From Flavihumibacter sp. UBA7668 (lineage in GTDB: Bacteria > Bacteroidota > Bacteroidia > Chitinophagales > Chitinophagaceae), in NCBI RefSeq assembly GCF_002483205.1, contig NZ_DLHM01000006.1, positions 124,001-188,000 on the forward strand: a stretch of DNA of 64,000 nucleotides, in the 5' to 3' direction. A program made the position numbers and the translations under genes. Below, piece after piece: positions 9,846 to 17,655 of the stretch (position 1 is the stretch's first letter; each line of letters begins with the position of its first letter). The notes under the pieces were generated by a model, which saw nothing but the letters and a program-made list of their open reading frames with translations, had not been told where the DNA came from and made no database searches.

Positions 9846-11171
9846 TTATTTCATCTGTCCAAACCAGAATCCTGTTAATATATGGTAACTGGTAACATTC
9901 CGCTTAAAGGGAATGGCATCAATTAAAATATATTTACCAGTTCCGGGAAGGAAACCATAAACTGCAATTTCATTCGCAATCTGGTTACGTGAATCGTCGT
10001 ATTTGCCGGGTTCAATCTTATTGAATGCAGCAAACATGAGTAGCATATTATCTTTATTATCCTGAAAGGCTTGAGGCGGAATACCATGCGTTTGACTTTT
10101 CAACGACTCACCTTTGCTTGATCCTGTACCAATTTTATAATCGCTGTAAAATTGGTATCCATTTTTACGAAACTGCTTCATATTCCAGGTGCAGATCAGG
10201 TTAATAGCCGGCTTTTTTCTAACGTTGGAACTTGAGCCAGCTAAAATACATTCATTATAAGGAGCGTAAACTACCGGCTTCTTTCCGTGAAAGTAAAATG
10301 CCCAATTGTTAACCAACCCATCCGGAAACGGATAATGTTTTGAGCTTGCTATATTAAACATCTCATAATAATCAGTGCCCGATTCCTGTTGCATGTTCTT
10401 TCCAATCTGGTAAAAATTGTCTCCTACATAGTCTAAACTGGTGATCCGCTCATCTTTTAGAAGCATTTCGCCGGATAGATCCATTAGGTCTAAAATTGTT
10501 TGATTGGAATTGGTTTGAATACTAATAGTAAAATAATGTGTATCGTTCAATGGAATGATTCGCATTACGTAGATATCCAAATTCGTTTTGGGGATTATTT
10601 TTTTTAAGATAATCTCCTGATCCCCCTGGTTATAATAAATATGGCATATCGGTGATGGAAATTCAACCCACTCTCCATTATAAAATTCCTTTCCGGAAAA
10701 GTAACGAGCTTGTATTGACTGCGTTTTAGCCAGTTCCATGATTTCACGATCTTTTGCATCAATCGTTTTGACTATTCGATCGGGACCAGAACTTGTTTTG
10801 CCTGAAGAACCAGGAGCCACCAGTACCAGTTCATTCTCCCGCGTTTTCTGGCGTTGAATGGCCACTTGTTTTTTTTGCTCCTCTACAGCTTTGGCCCGTT
10901 CCATTTTTCGTTGCTGTTCCTGCTGAACTCGTTTCTGTGCAGCAATTTTCTCCTGTTGTTTTTTCTGCTCCCGTTCTTTTTTCTGTTTTTCGTGGCAAAT
11001 GGAACAGATTGCATCAATACAGGAAACCGTGCCTGGTGAGTTTTGTATATACTCACAACCCGGTGCACAGGTTTTATGTCCCGACTGCGCCTGGGTGAGT
11101 TGATGGAAAAAAATAATATGAATCAATAAAAAGACTCGTAAAAAAGGAGTTTTTGGGTTTAAACTGTTCAT
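9846..11171 (-). CDS. Hypothetical secreted protein, Cys-rich N-terminus and coiled coil
   Basis: I do not recognise a family. The 441-residue product has a signal peptide ending in LTQAQ, then a short cysteine-rich block (CAPGCEYIQN, CIDAICSICHEK) with a CxxC that could bind metal or form disulfides. Next comes a long charged coiled coil rich in Lys, Gln and Arg (about residues 63-115), and then a region of about 300 residues that looks like repeated beta blades (FYNGEWVEFPS, YVGDNFYQIG, AFYFHGKKPVVY, ILTGFWFGQMK). It lies immediately upstream of the MORN/Sel1 gene and downstream of the BAAT-type hydrolase, all on the minus strand with gaps of about 20 bases, which suggests one transcript. 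Function unknown. Confidence 0.55.
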   Translation of the reverse strand: MNSLNPKTPFLRVFLLIHIIFFHQLTQAQSGHKTCAPGCEYIQNSPGTVSCIDAICSICHEKQKKEREQKKQQEKIAAQKRVQQEQQRKMERAKAVEEQKKQVAIQRQKTRENELVLVAPGSSGKTSSGPDRIVKTIDAKDREIMELAKTQSIQARYFSGKEFYNGEWVEFPSPICHIYYNQGDQEIILKKIIPKTNLDIYVMRIIPLNDTHYFTISIQTNSNQTILDLMDLSGEMLLKDERITSLDYVGDNFYQIGKNMQQESGTDYYEMFNIASSKHYPFPDGLVNNWAFYFHGKKPVVYAPYNECILAGSSSNVRKKPAINLICTWNMKQFRKNGYQFYSDYKIGTGSSKGESLKSQTHGIPPQAFQDNKDNMLLMFAAFNKIEPGKYDDSRNQIANEIAVYGFLPGTGKYILIDAIPFKRNVTSYHILTGFWFGQMK

Positions 11172-11192
11172 GACCTCACTAACAGTTTTCGT

Positions 11193-12065
11193 TTAATTTT
11201 TATTGCCCACCATTAATTTTTTAATATCTGAAAAAAAATGTTCAGCTAAAAAACTGAATATCTTATCAAAATGCCTGGTTGGCTCCACATGCGTGCCTTC
11301 ATAAATAGCCAGTTCATAGGAATGCTTAAAATGGTAGCTTTTTAAACGGGCTGCCATTTTTTTGCCCATCTCCACCGCCGGAATTATTTCATCCCGGGTT
11401 GCGGCCATCAATAAAATAGGACCATTAATTTTTTCTACCTGAATCAATGCTTTTTTTTCAGCGATACTGTCCATAAGCATTGCTTCAAAACTGCTCCGTA
11501 AATCCTGTTTCATCATAAAAGGAATGGCCGCTTCATTTACCGGAACAAAGGGCAACTCTTTTCCTTTATAGGTCCAGCAGGAACTGGTGAAATCCTGGGT
11601 ATGTCCGGGAAACACCGCATGACTGGCAGACATCGCAATAACACAGGAAATATCGGAATAGTAAGTTCCAATTAATAAAGCCAGATCTGCGCCTCTTGAT
11701 CCGCCTATCAATGCAATTTTATTCCCATCTATCAAGGGGTGTTGTTTAGCTGCTGAAATGGCATTGTAAACCTCATCCAGGGCGATTTTATCCAGTATGG
11801 CGGGTGTTCCTTTAGAACCGAAATACCCAACAGCCAGGAATGCATATCCTTTTTGAATGAATTCCTCTCTGGTTTTCTGCCAGTACCGGCTGGCCCAGGC
11901 ATTTCTTCCTTCTGATCCGCCAAATCCAACAACCAGGGGTTGCTTATTTCCAATTCCTTTGTATAAAATAGCCTGCACATTGGGGGTATTTAAGGTATCC
12001 TGTGAGTAGCCTGTATTGCTGCTGTACAGAAAAATGGAGAATAGAATAATTAGTAGGTTTCGCAA
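11193..12065 (-). CDS. Alpha/beta hydrolase, BAAT/acyl-CoA thioester hydrolase C-terminal type
   Basis: A 290-residue alpha/beta-hydrolase with a signal peptide (MRNLLIILFSIFLYSSNTGYSQ). The nucleophile elbow GGSRGAD is near residue 123, the acid is probably the Asp of AATRDEIIPA, and the His is in GTHVEPTRHF near the C-terminus. This arrangement matches the BAAT C-terminal / dienelactone hydrolase-like group. The signal peptide argues for a periplasmic esterase or acyltransferase rather than a CoA thioesterase; the substrate is unknown. A perfect TTGAT-N4-ATCAA box lies about 50 bases upstream of the start, directly after the Crp/Fnr gene, so this gene, and perhaps the two behind it, may be controlled by that regulator. 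Confidence 0.7.
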   Translation of the reverse strand: MRNLLIILFSIFLYSSNTGYSQDTLNTPNVQAILYKGIGNKQPLVVGFGGSEGRNAWASRYWQKTREEFIQKGYAFLAVGYFGSKGTPAILDKIALDEVYNAISAAKQHPLIDGNKIALIGGSRGADLALLIGTYYSDISCVIAMSASHAVFPGHTQDFTSSCWTYKGKELPFVPVNEAAIPFMMKQDLRSSFEAMLMDSIAEKKALIQVEKINGPILLMAATRDEIIPAVEMGKKMAARLKSYHFKHSYELAIYEGTHVEPTRHFDKIFSFLAEHFFSDIKKLMVGNKN

Positions 12066-12109
12066 GTGGATTGTTTTTTACAAAGCTGCGGGATCAACAG
12101 TTAATATAA

Positions 12110-12125
12110 TTTGATCTGGATCAAA
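12110..12125. promoter_or_regulatory. FNR/CRP-type palindromic box
   Basis: The sequence TTTGATCTGGATCAAA is a perfect palindrome around a two-base centre and contains TTGAT-N4-ATCAA, the classic FNR-type half-site arrangement. It lies between the stop of the Crp/Fnr gene and the start of the hydrolase gene, centred about 52 bases upstream of the ATG. Binding by the neighbouring regulator is inferred from position and from the second such box near 43.3 kb. Confidence 0.6.
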
Positions 12126-12128
12126 TAA

Positions 12129-12707
12129 TCAGTTGTCCGCCCTGATCCGGCTCAGCGTTTCCTGTGTTATACCCAGATAGGAGGCAATCATACCCAGCGG
12201 AATCCGGTGGTAAATATCGTGGTAGGTTTGTAAAAAATGCGCGTATTTTTCTTTGGCTGTGGTAAACCGCAACGATGCAATCCGCTCCATCAAATGACCG
12301 AATACCGTGCCCATCGATAATCTTGAATAGCGTTCCATTTCAGGAAACTGATCAAAAAGTTGGACCAGATCATTTACGTGCAAACTGAACGCCTCCGTGT
12401 TTTCAATGGCATCGATATAATAAATGTCTTTCTGCCGTGTTATAAAACTTTTCGGCGAATTACACCATTCGTTTTCAGCCGGAAAATATTCACTGATTTC
12501 TTTTCCGTCTTTCAGATAATAGGCCCTTACCAGTCCGGATATAATAAAATAGGAATGCGTACAGACTTTATTGGCATCCAGTATCAGTTCTCCTTTTTTG
12601 AAATGTACAAAACCCAGTTTTTCGTTCAGCGCCCGTTTGAGTTCATCTGAGAGGCGAATATATTTTTCAAAATGCCGGAATAAATGTTCAACTGGTGGAG
12701 AATTCAT
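12129..12707 (-). CDS. Crp/Fnr-family transcriptional regulator
   Basis: A 192-residue regulator with an N-terminal cyclic-nucleotide-binding-like beta barrel (FKKGELILDANKVCTHSYFIISGLVRAYY region) and a short C-terminal helix-turn-helix (GMIASYLGITQETLSRIRADN). The lack of the Cys cluster of true FNR means it is not an iron-sulfur oxygen sensor, and the residues that bind cAMP in E. coli CRP are not apparent, so the ligand is unknown. It follows the SDR gene by 8 bases and is probably the last gene of the ketopantoate-reductase-like/SDR/regulator operon. The box at 12110-12125 immediately downstream suggests it controls the hydrolase gene. Confidence 0.85.
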   Translation of the reverse strand: MNSPPVEHLFRHFEKYIRLSDELKRALNEKLGFVHFKKGELILDANKVCTHSYFIISGLVRAYYLKDGKEISEYFPAENEWCNSPKSFITRQKDIYYIDAIENTEAFSLHVNDLVQLFDQFPEMERYSRLSMGTVFGHLMERIASLRFTTAKEKYAHFLQTYHDIYHRIPLGMIASYLGITQETLSRIRADN

Positions 12708-12715
12708 CCCTCAAT

Positions 12716-13459
12716 CTAACGCCCTCCGGTAACATCAACAAATATTCCGGTGGAATAGGAGGATTTTTCGGATGCCAGCCAGATAATGGCCTCGGCTACT
12801 TCTTCTGCACGACCGCCTCTTTTTAAAGGGATACTGTCTTTCAGCCGGTTGATCCGATCCGGTTCTCCACCTGCTGCATGGATCTCTGTATGGATAAAAG
12901 CCGGACGTACCGAATTCACCCGAATACCTTCCTCAGCTACTTCCTTAGCCAGCCCAATAGTCAGGGAATCCATGGCGCCTTTGGTAGCTGCATAATCAAT
13001 ATACTCAAAAGCTGCACCTGTTCTGGATGCGATGGAGGATATATTTACAATGGTTCCGCCGTTCCCGCCTTGTGTTATAGACATCCGTTTAATGGCCTCC
13101 CTGCAACATAACATGGGACCGATAATATTGGTTTCAAACATTTCCTGCAAACGGGTATTGTCCATCTCTGCCAGTTTCTTTTGGTGCAATAAAATCCCCG
13201 CATTATTTATCAGGGTATCAAGTCTTCCAAACCGGCTCTCTGTTTCTTCAAAAAGCCGGATGATCTCCTTTTCTTTGGAAACATCTGCCTGCAGGGAAAT
13301 TGCTTTACCGCCACTGTTCTGAATTTTTTCCACTACGGCTTCTGCAGCAGCTTTATTCCTGTTATAATTTACCACCACGGCATACTCATTTGCAGCAGCC
13401 AGTACTGCGGTAGCAGCACCGATACCTCTGCTGGCACCTGTTATTAACATCGTTTTCAT
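12716..13459 (-). CDS. SDR-family NAD(P)-dependent oxidoreductase
   Basis: A classical short-chain dehydrogenase/reductase of 247 residues. The cofactor motif TGASRGIG is at residues 6-13, NNAG at about 87-90, the catalytic Ser in NISSIASRTG, and YxxxK in YAATKGAMD. The C-terminus STGIFVDVTGGR is typical of the FabG/glucose-1-dehydrogenase-like group. Length is normal. The start codon overlaps the stop of the ketopantoate-reductase-like gene by 4 bases, and the Crp/Fnr gene follows, so the three form one coupled operon. The substrate is not deducible. Confidence 0.9.
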   Translation of the reverse strand: MKTMLITGASRGIGAATAVLAAANEYAVVVNYNRNKAAAEAVVEKIQNSGGKAISLQADVSKEKEIIRLFEETESRFGRLDTLINNAGILLHQKKLAEMDNTRLQEMFETNIIGPMLCCREAIKRMSITQGGNGGTIVNISSIASRTGAAFEYIDYAATKGAMDSLTIGLAKEVAEEGIRVNSVRPAFIHTEIHAAGGEPDRINRLKDSIPLKRGGRAEEVAEAIIWLASEKSSYSTGIFVDVTGGR

Positions 13460-14385
13460 ATTGTATGATGTTTATTCGATTTTAGTTTGATTAATTCGCC
13501 CAATAGCAGGATTTCTTTCGCCTGTTCCTGAATTCCCAATGATGTTGCAATGCGCACCAATTCAAAATTCAGGTGGTCGATTTCAGTTAGCCGATCATGG
13601 AGGATATCCTGTAAGGTGGAAATTAACTGACCATCCGATGCCCTGCTGATTTTTAATAAACCATCTTCTATTTTCTCTGCATAAATAGTAATTCCGGCCT
13701 TCTGTGCAATCTGTACACAGGAATTAATTAACCGGCGGGCAAGCTGTAGAGCTTTTTCACTTCGGTAAAAAATTCCATTATCAATTGCCAATAAGGGACA
13801 TACTGAATTAAAGACAGTATTCATGATGGTTTTTTCCCAAACAATGGTACGAATATCATGAGAGGGAGAAAATGGAAATAAGGCTGTATTCATCCTGTCC
13901 ACCAATAATTCTAATTCTTCATTCGATCCTTTTGTTATACCTACCGGCGACTCTTTTACCGGTCTGAACCGGAACATGTTTTCACCCATCTCCTGACAGG
14001 TAACAAATAACACAGACCTGTATACAAATTTGAAACCGTGCTCAATGAAAGTTGCTTCAATCCCTAATCCATTTTGCATAAGGACCAACGGATAATCAGT
14101 TCCTTTATTGCAAAGTTGACCGGCTAATGCGGCATTCCCAAACGCTTTGTTGGTGAGCAGTACGATTCCTTCAAATTGGTCAATGCAGTCCAACGTAACT
14201 GTTTGTACAGAATAGGTTAGAAGGTTGCCATCAGCAATCTCAATTGTTATATCCTGGATTTTGCTGGTTCCATCGTTCACGCTGCCTCTCACCAGAACTG
14301 CATTTTTGCCAGCATGGAGCAGGAATACCGCCAGCGCTTTACCAATTGCACCTGCTCCAATTATATAAATTGTGGAAGAATACAT
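13456..14385 (-). CDS. Ketopantoate reductase family protein (ApbA/PanE-like)
   Basis: A 309-residue NADPH-dependent reductase of the PanE/ApbA fold. The Rossmann motif IIGAGAIGKALAVFLL begins at about residue 8, the central region has KAFGNAALAGQLC and MQNGLG, and the C-terminal helical domain includes WEKTIMNTVFNSVCPLLAIDNG, which carries the conserved Lys and Asn of the active site. Family members reduce 2-dehydropantoate in pantothenate synthesis, but many paralogues act on other 2-keto acids, and the operon with an SDR and a regulator favours a specialised role over the housekeeping one. It is divergent from the MocR regulator gene across about 75 bases. Confidence 0.8.
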   Translation of the reverse strand: MYSSTIYIIGAGAIGKALAVFLLHAGKNAVLVRGSVNDGTSKIQDITIEIADGNLLTYSVQTVTLDCIDQFEGIVLLTNKAFGNAALAGQLCNKGTDYPLVLMQNGLGIEATFIEHGFKFVYRSVLFVTCQEMGENMFRFRPVKESPVGITKGSNEELELLVDRMNTALFPFSPSHDIRTIVWEKTIMNTVFNSVCPLLAIDNGIFYRSEKALQLARRLINSCVQIAQKAGITIYAEKIEDGLLKISRASDGQLISTLQDILHDRLTEIDHLNFELVRIATSLGIQEQAKEILLLGELIKLKSNKHHTI

Positions 14386-14402
14386 AAATCAAATTTCGAT
14401 TA

Positions 14403-14422
14403 CCTGTTGGAGCAATAACAGG
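14403..14422. promoter_or_regulatory. Candidate MocR operator dyad
   Basis: An inverted repeat CCTGTT-N8-AACAGG lies in the divergent gap between the ketopantoate-reductase-like and MocR genes, and a third AACAG half-site follows near 14448. Its position suits an operator for the adjacent GntR/MocR regulator. This is inference only. Confidence 0.35.
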
Positions 14423-14459
14423 GACAGTATTGTTATTTTCGTTGGTAACAGTTTATAAG

Positions 14460-15908
14460 ATGCATATGAAAGCTAAAGCTGCTAAGGCCGATTTCGCCTA
14501 TCTGAGAATAGCCGATACTATTGAAGAACAGATTTTGAATGGAACCCTGGAACCCGGACAAAAACTTCCTTCTATCCGAACCATCTGCAGAGAATACGGC
14601 ATCAGTCAGAATACCGCACTCAGTGCCTATCATACACTGGAAATAAAATTACTAATTGAATCCCGGCCACAATCCGGTTATTTTGTACGCTTTTCAAAAC
14701 GGAGACTGCCATCGCTGCCTGCTGTTACCAATCCCGCTGCAATTGCTCATGATGCAGACAATGATCGTATTGTACAGGCTGTTTATGAGAGTTTGGGAGA
14801 AGAAGGGCATTTACCACTCGCCCTGGGTTTTCCTGCCAACGGATTATTGCCTGTTGCAAAGCTGAATAAAAGTCTGGCACAGGCTGCCAGGTCTTTAAAT
14901 GGCTCAGCAGTATCCTATGAAAAAACGGAGGGTAATGAAAGGTTACGTCAGCAAATTGCCCGTTGGTCCTTTGCGATGGAAGCAAATCTGAGTTCCTCCG
15001 ATATAATTACTACCAATGGCTGTCTCAATGCAATTTCCTATTGCCTGATGGCGATCACTAAAAAAGGCGATACGGTTGCCATGGAAAGTCCGGTTTCTTT
15101 TGGGATGTTGCAATTGGCAGAAGTACTGGGACTAAAAGTGCTGGAACTGCCAACCGATCCGCAAACAGGTGTGGATATAAATGCACTCGAAGATGCTTTG
15201 CGGAAAGGGCAGATTAATTGCTGTCTTTTTATCAGCAATTTCAGCAATCCGTTGGGCAGTTGTATGCCGGATGAGCATAAAAAACAAGCAGTTCAGTTAT
15301 TGACGAACTATTCAATTCCGCTGATTGAAAATGATATAAATGGCGATGTGTATTTTGGATCCAAACGTGCAAAGTCCTGCAAAACCTACGATGAAGCCGG
15401 ACTGGTTTTATGGTGTGGATCGGTTTCCAAAACCCTGGCTCCGGGGTATCGGGTAGGATGGGTGGCACCCGGTAAATTTAAAGCGGAACTGAATCGAATG
15501 AAACGGTATCATACCATTTCCAATGCATCTCTTACACAGGCAGTGATTGCTGATTTTTTGGAAACAGGGCGATATGAGAAACATCTTCGAAAACTCCGCC
15601 AAACCCTTCAGGCAAATCTTCATCAATATAGCACAACTATTGCCGAATATTTTCCGGAAGGAACAAGCGCAAGCCGGCCACAGGGTGGATTTGTACTTTG
15701 GGTTGTATTGCCTGAGGAAATTGATACGATGTTGTTGTATGAAAAATGTTTGCAGGCGAAAATCGGCTTTGCTCCCGGTAGAATCTTTACGCTACAGAAC
15801 CAGTACAATAACTGTTTACGATTGAATTATGGATTGATTTGGAATGATAAACTTAAAAACGATCTGCAGTATTTGGGAGAGTTGATTTCCAATGTTAATT
15901 TGATATGA
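14460..15908 (+). CDS. MocR-type regulator (GntR HTH fused to PLP aminotransferase fold)
   Basis: The protein joins an N-terminal GntR winged helix (LRIADTIEEQILNG, PSIRTICREYGISQNT, residues about 10-75) to a fold-type I aminotransferase domain. The PLP lysine is in CGSVSKTLAPGYRVGW, and ISNFSNPLGS marks the cofactor-binding region. MocR proteins sense PLP or an amino-acid-derived ligand and regulate vitamin B6, GABA or related genes. I choose the ATG at 14460 (another lies at 14466); the longer frame would need a TTG at 14430. It is transcribed away from the ketopantoate-reductase-like operon and probably regulates it or itself. The stop lies 6 bases from the stop of the small lipoprotein gene on the other strand. 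Confidence 0.88.
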   Translation: MHMKAKAAKADFAYLRIADTIEEQILNGTLEPGQKLPSIRTICREYGISQNTALSAYHTLEIKLLIESRPQSGYFVRFSKRRLPSLPAVTNPAAIAHDADNDRIVQAVYESLGEEGHLPLALGFPANGLLPVAKLNKSLAQAARSLNGSAVSYEKTEGNERLRQQIARWSFAMEANLSSSDIITTNGCLNAISYCLMAITKKGDTVAMESPVSFGMLQLAEVLGLKVLELPTDPQTGVDINALEDALRKGQINCCLFISNFSNPLGSCMPDEHKKQAVQLLTNYSIPLIENDINGDVYFGSKRAKSCKTYDEAGLVLWCGSVSKTLAPGYRVGWVAPGKFKAELNRMKRYHTISNASLTQAVIADFLETGRYEKHLRKLRQTLQANLHQYSTTIAEYFPEGTSASRPQGGFVLWVVLPEEIDTMLLYEKCLQAKIGFAPGRIFTLQNQYNNCLRLNYGLIWNDKLKNDLQYLGELISNVNLI

Positions 15909-15914
15909 TGCAAA

Positions 15915-16151
15915 TCAACAGTTGCATTTATTTCGATCCACGTATGTTTTTTTTCCTGAGTTGTTTAAATAATAACACCCTCCTGATGGCCCCTTGTAAA
16001 GTTGTCTGCCATTGTGTGTTCCACATCCAATACTTGTTGAATTAGACGGTGAATCTGTAGATGACCCAGCTGGTGTAAAATCATTTTCAATTGGATCGGC
16101 TTTTCCGCATGCTATAGTCAGCAAAATTGCAATTAGTGTAATAATACGCAT
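15915..16151 (-). CDS. Small lipoprotein with GPSGGCYYLN...YVDRNKC motif
   Basis: A 78-residue protein with a lipoprotein signal peptide (MRIITLIAILLTIAC, lipobox LTIAC). It has a Ser/Thr/Asp-rich linker and a compact C-terminal module containing HNGRQLYKG, GPSGGCYYLNNSGKKTY and VDRNKCNC. This module resembles a short aromatic/basic motif seen in many tiny secreted or phage-borne proteins (PBCV basic adaptor type), here with five cysteines in the mature part that could form two disulfides. Function unknown. It converges on the MocR gene. Confidence 0.6.
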   Translation of the reverse strand: MRIITLIAILLTIACGKADPIENDFTPAGSSTDSPSNSTSIGCGTHNGRQLYKGPSGGCYYLNNSGKKTYVDRNKCNC

Positions 16152-16263
16152 ATGGGTTTATTTTTTGTTGCCAATGAATTTAATCTGAATTATTTATTGA
16201 ATATTATGGTTTCCCGTAAAGTCATACCATAGCTATTATTTATTTTAGGATAAATTATTGTTT

Positions 16264-16470
16264 ATGAAAAAGTATTATGTAAATAAGCAGGCACAAATTA
16301 ATGGGGATCATGAAGTACATGTAGAAGGATGCTACTGGATGCCAAACCAGATAAATCTATATTATTTAGACGAACATGTTTCTTGCGTTACTGCAGTTAT
16401 TGCTGCAAAAAAGATATTTCAACAAGTAAATGGATGTGTTCATTGTTGTAATTCATGCCATACTCAATAA
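16264..16470 (+). CDS. Small cysteine-rich hypothetical protein
   Basis: A product of about 68 residues starting MKKYYVNKQAQ; an in-frame ATG two codons upstream at 16258 is the alternative. It has the pattern NGDHEVHVEGCYWMP ... CVTAVIAAKKIF ... NGCVHCCNSCHT, with CxxC-like pairs near the end. I recall similar short proteins in Bacteroidota and Proteobacteria with the same YVN...GDHEVH...C...C..A...A...GC..C layout, which may bind a metal, but no function is established that I know of. It stands alone between the lipoprotein gene and the PepSY gene. Confidence 0.55.
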   Translation: MKKYYVNKQAQINGDHEVHVEGCYWMPNQINLYYLDEHVSCVTAVIAAKKIFQQVNGCVHCCNSCHTQ

Positions 16471-16518
16471 CATTAACAATACCATTTATCGATAGGAGAA
16501 TTGCTGATTTGCGGATAG

Positions 16519-17655
16519 CTATTTCTTTTTTCTTTTGTTCCACCACATGATATATCCGGTTACAGGTAATGCAGCACCAATTAAAGAAACAATAAAAGCC
16601 AATATTCGGGTAGGAATTCCTCCAATACTTCCGGTGTGTAAATCGAAATTGAGTGTCACCAGGCGATCTCCCAGCGCTAATGTGGAACCGGATCTGATTT
16701 CCTTTATTTGGGTGCCGCTTCCATCAAAATAATACCATCGGAAGGATCCGGTTCTATTTGGTTTCAACCGCACCTGAATATCGTGTTGGTTTTGGTTGCT
16801 GTTGCGCAAGCGAATCGACATCATATCAGCCTGGCTGTTATTGGCCAATGTAAAATATAATGCATTGTCTAGTGGATCACTGAAAACCCCGGGAATGGTT
16901 TGGGGTTGTATTTCTTTTTTTAGGGTTGCATCTGAAAACTGGTTAAAAAACCGGACATAGTTTTTTTTAACGGATTCAAAGCCAAATACAAGTCCGGTGA
17001 AACTAAGTATAATGGCAAAAAACAGACTATAAAACCCCGACACATTGTGCAGGTCATACACCAGTCTTTTCCATTTGACGGAAGTGTTTAGCCAGATGGC
17101 TCTTCTTAGATTTTTCCATTTCCAGTTCCTGGGCCACCACAATACCATTCCGGTAAGCAGTAAAACTAAAAACAGACTGGTAGCAATATTCACCAGTAAA
17201 GCGCCCATTTTTTTTCCCAGCAAGAGGTTCATATGCAGTTGCAAAACCACCTGAAAAAACTCGTATTTGGTATTCTCTACAAACCGGATATTACCTGTAT
17301 AAGGGTCAAGAAAAACACGCTTGTAGTATTGCTGATACCTGCCATAGCCAAATGCAGCTTCGTCTGTTTTCTGTGCCCGAAAAATCCAGGTACGATTGCT
17401 GGCCGGATATAAATCGACTCTTGTTATTTTTTCATTGGCCGGTAAAGCAGCCTGAGCAAGCTTTGTCAGATTGCTCAGGGGCAGCGGTGTGCTATTATCT
17501 GTTGGCGTTTCAATCAGGTATCGGTCTGGATAAAATTGCAATTTTAATTCATCATAGAAAGTATAGATACAACCTGTTATGCAAACAACAAATACAATTA
17601 ACCCACTGAGGATCCCCAGCCATTTATGAATCTGAAAAAAGAGTTCCTTTTTCAT
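16519..17655 (-). CDS. PepSY-associated TM helix protein (iron-uptake linked reductase type)
   Basis: A 378-residue inner-membrane protein with the PepSY-TM architecture: an N-terminal helix (FQIHKWLGILSGLIVFVVCITG, whose His is typical), two periplasmic PepSY-like regions, central helices including LLLTGMVLWWPRNWKW and DLHNVSGFYSLFFAIILSFTG, and a C-terminal helix ending GYIMWWNKRKKK. The conserved histidines fit the di-haem ferric-siderophore reductase/PiuB group. Its start overlaps the stop of the TonB receptor gene by a base, so the receptor and this protein are co-translated. It probably takes part in reductive iron release after siderophore import. Confidence 0.8.
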   Translation of the reverse strand: MKKELFFQIHKWLGILSGLIVFVVCITGCIYTFYDELKLQFYPDRYLIETPTDNSTPLPLSNLTKLAQAALPANEKITRVDLYPASNRTWIFRAQKTDEAAFGYGRYQQYYKRVFLDPYTGNIRFVENTKYEFFQVVLQLHMNLLLGKKMGALLVNIATSLFLVLLLTGMVLWWPRNWKWKNLRRAIWLNTSVKWKRLVYDLHNVSGFYSLFFAIILSFTGLVFGFESVKKNYVRFFNQFSDATLKKEIQPQTIPGVFSDPLDNALYFTLANNSQADMMSIRLRNSNQNQHDIQVRLKPNRTGSFRWYYFDGSGTQIKEIRSGSTLALGDRLVTLNFDLHTGSIGGIPTRILAFIVSLIGAALPVTGYIMWWNKRKKK

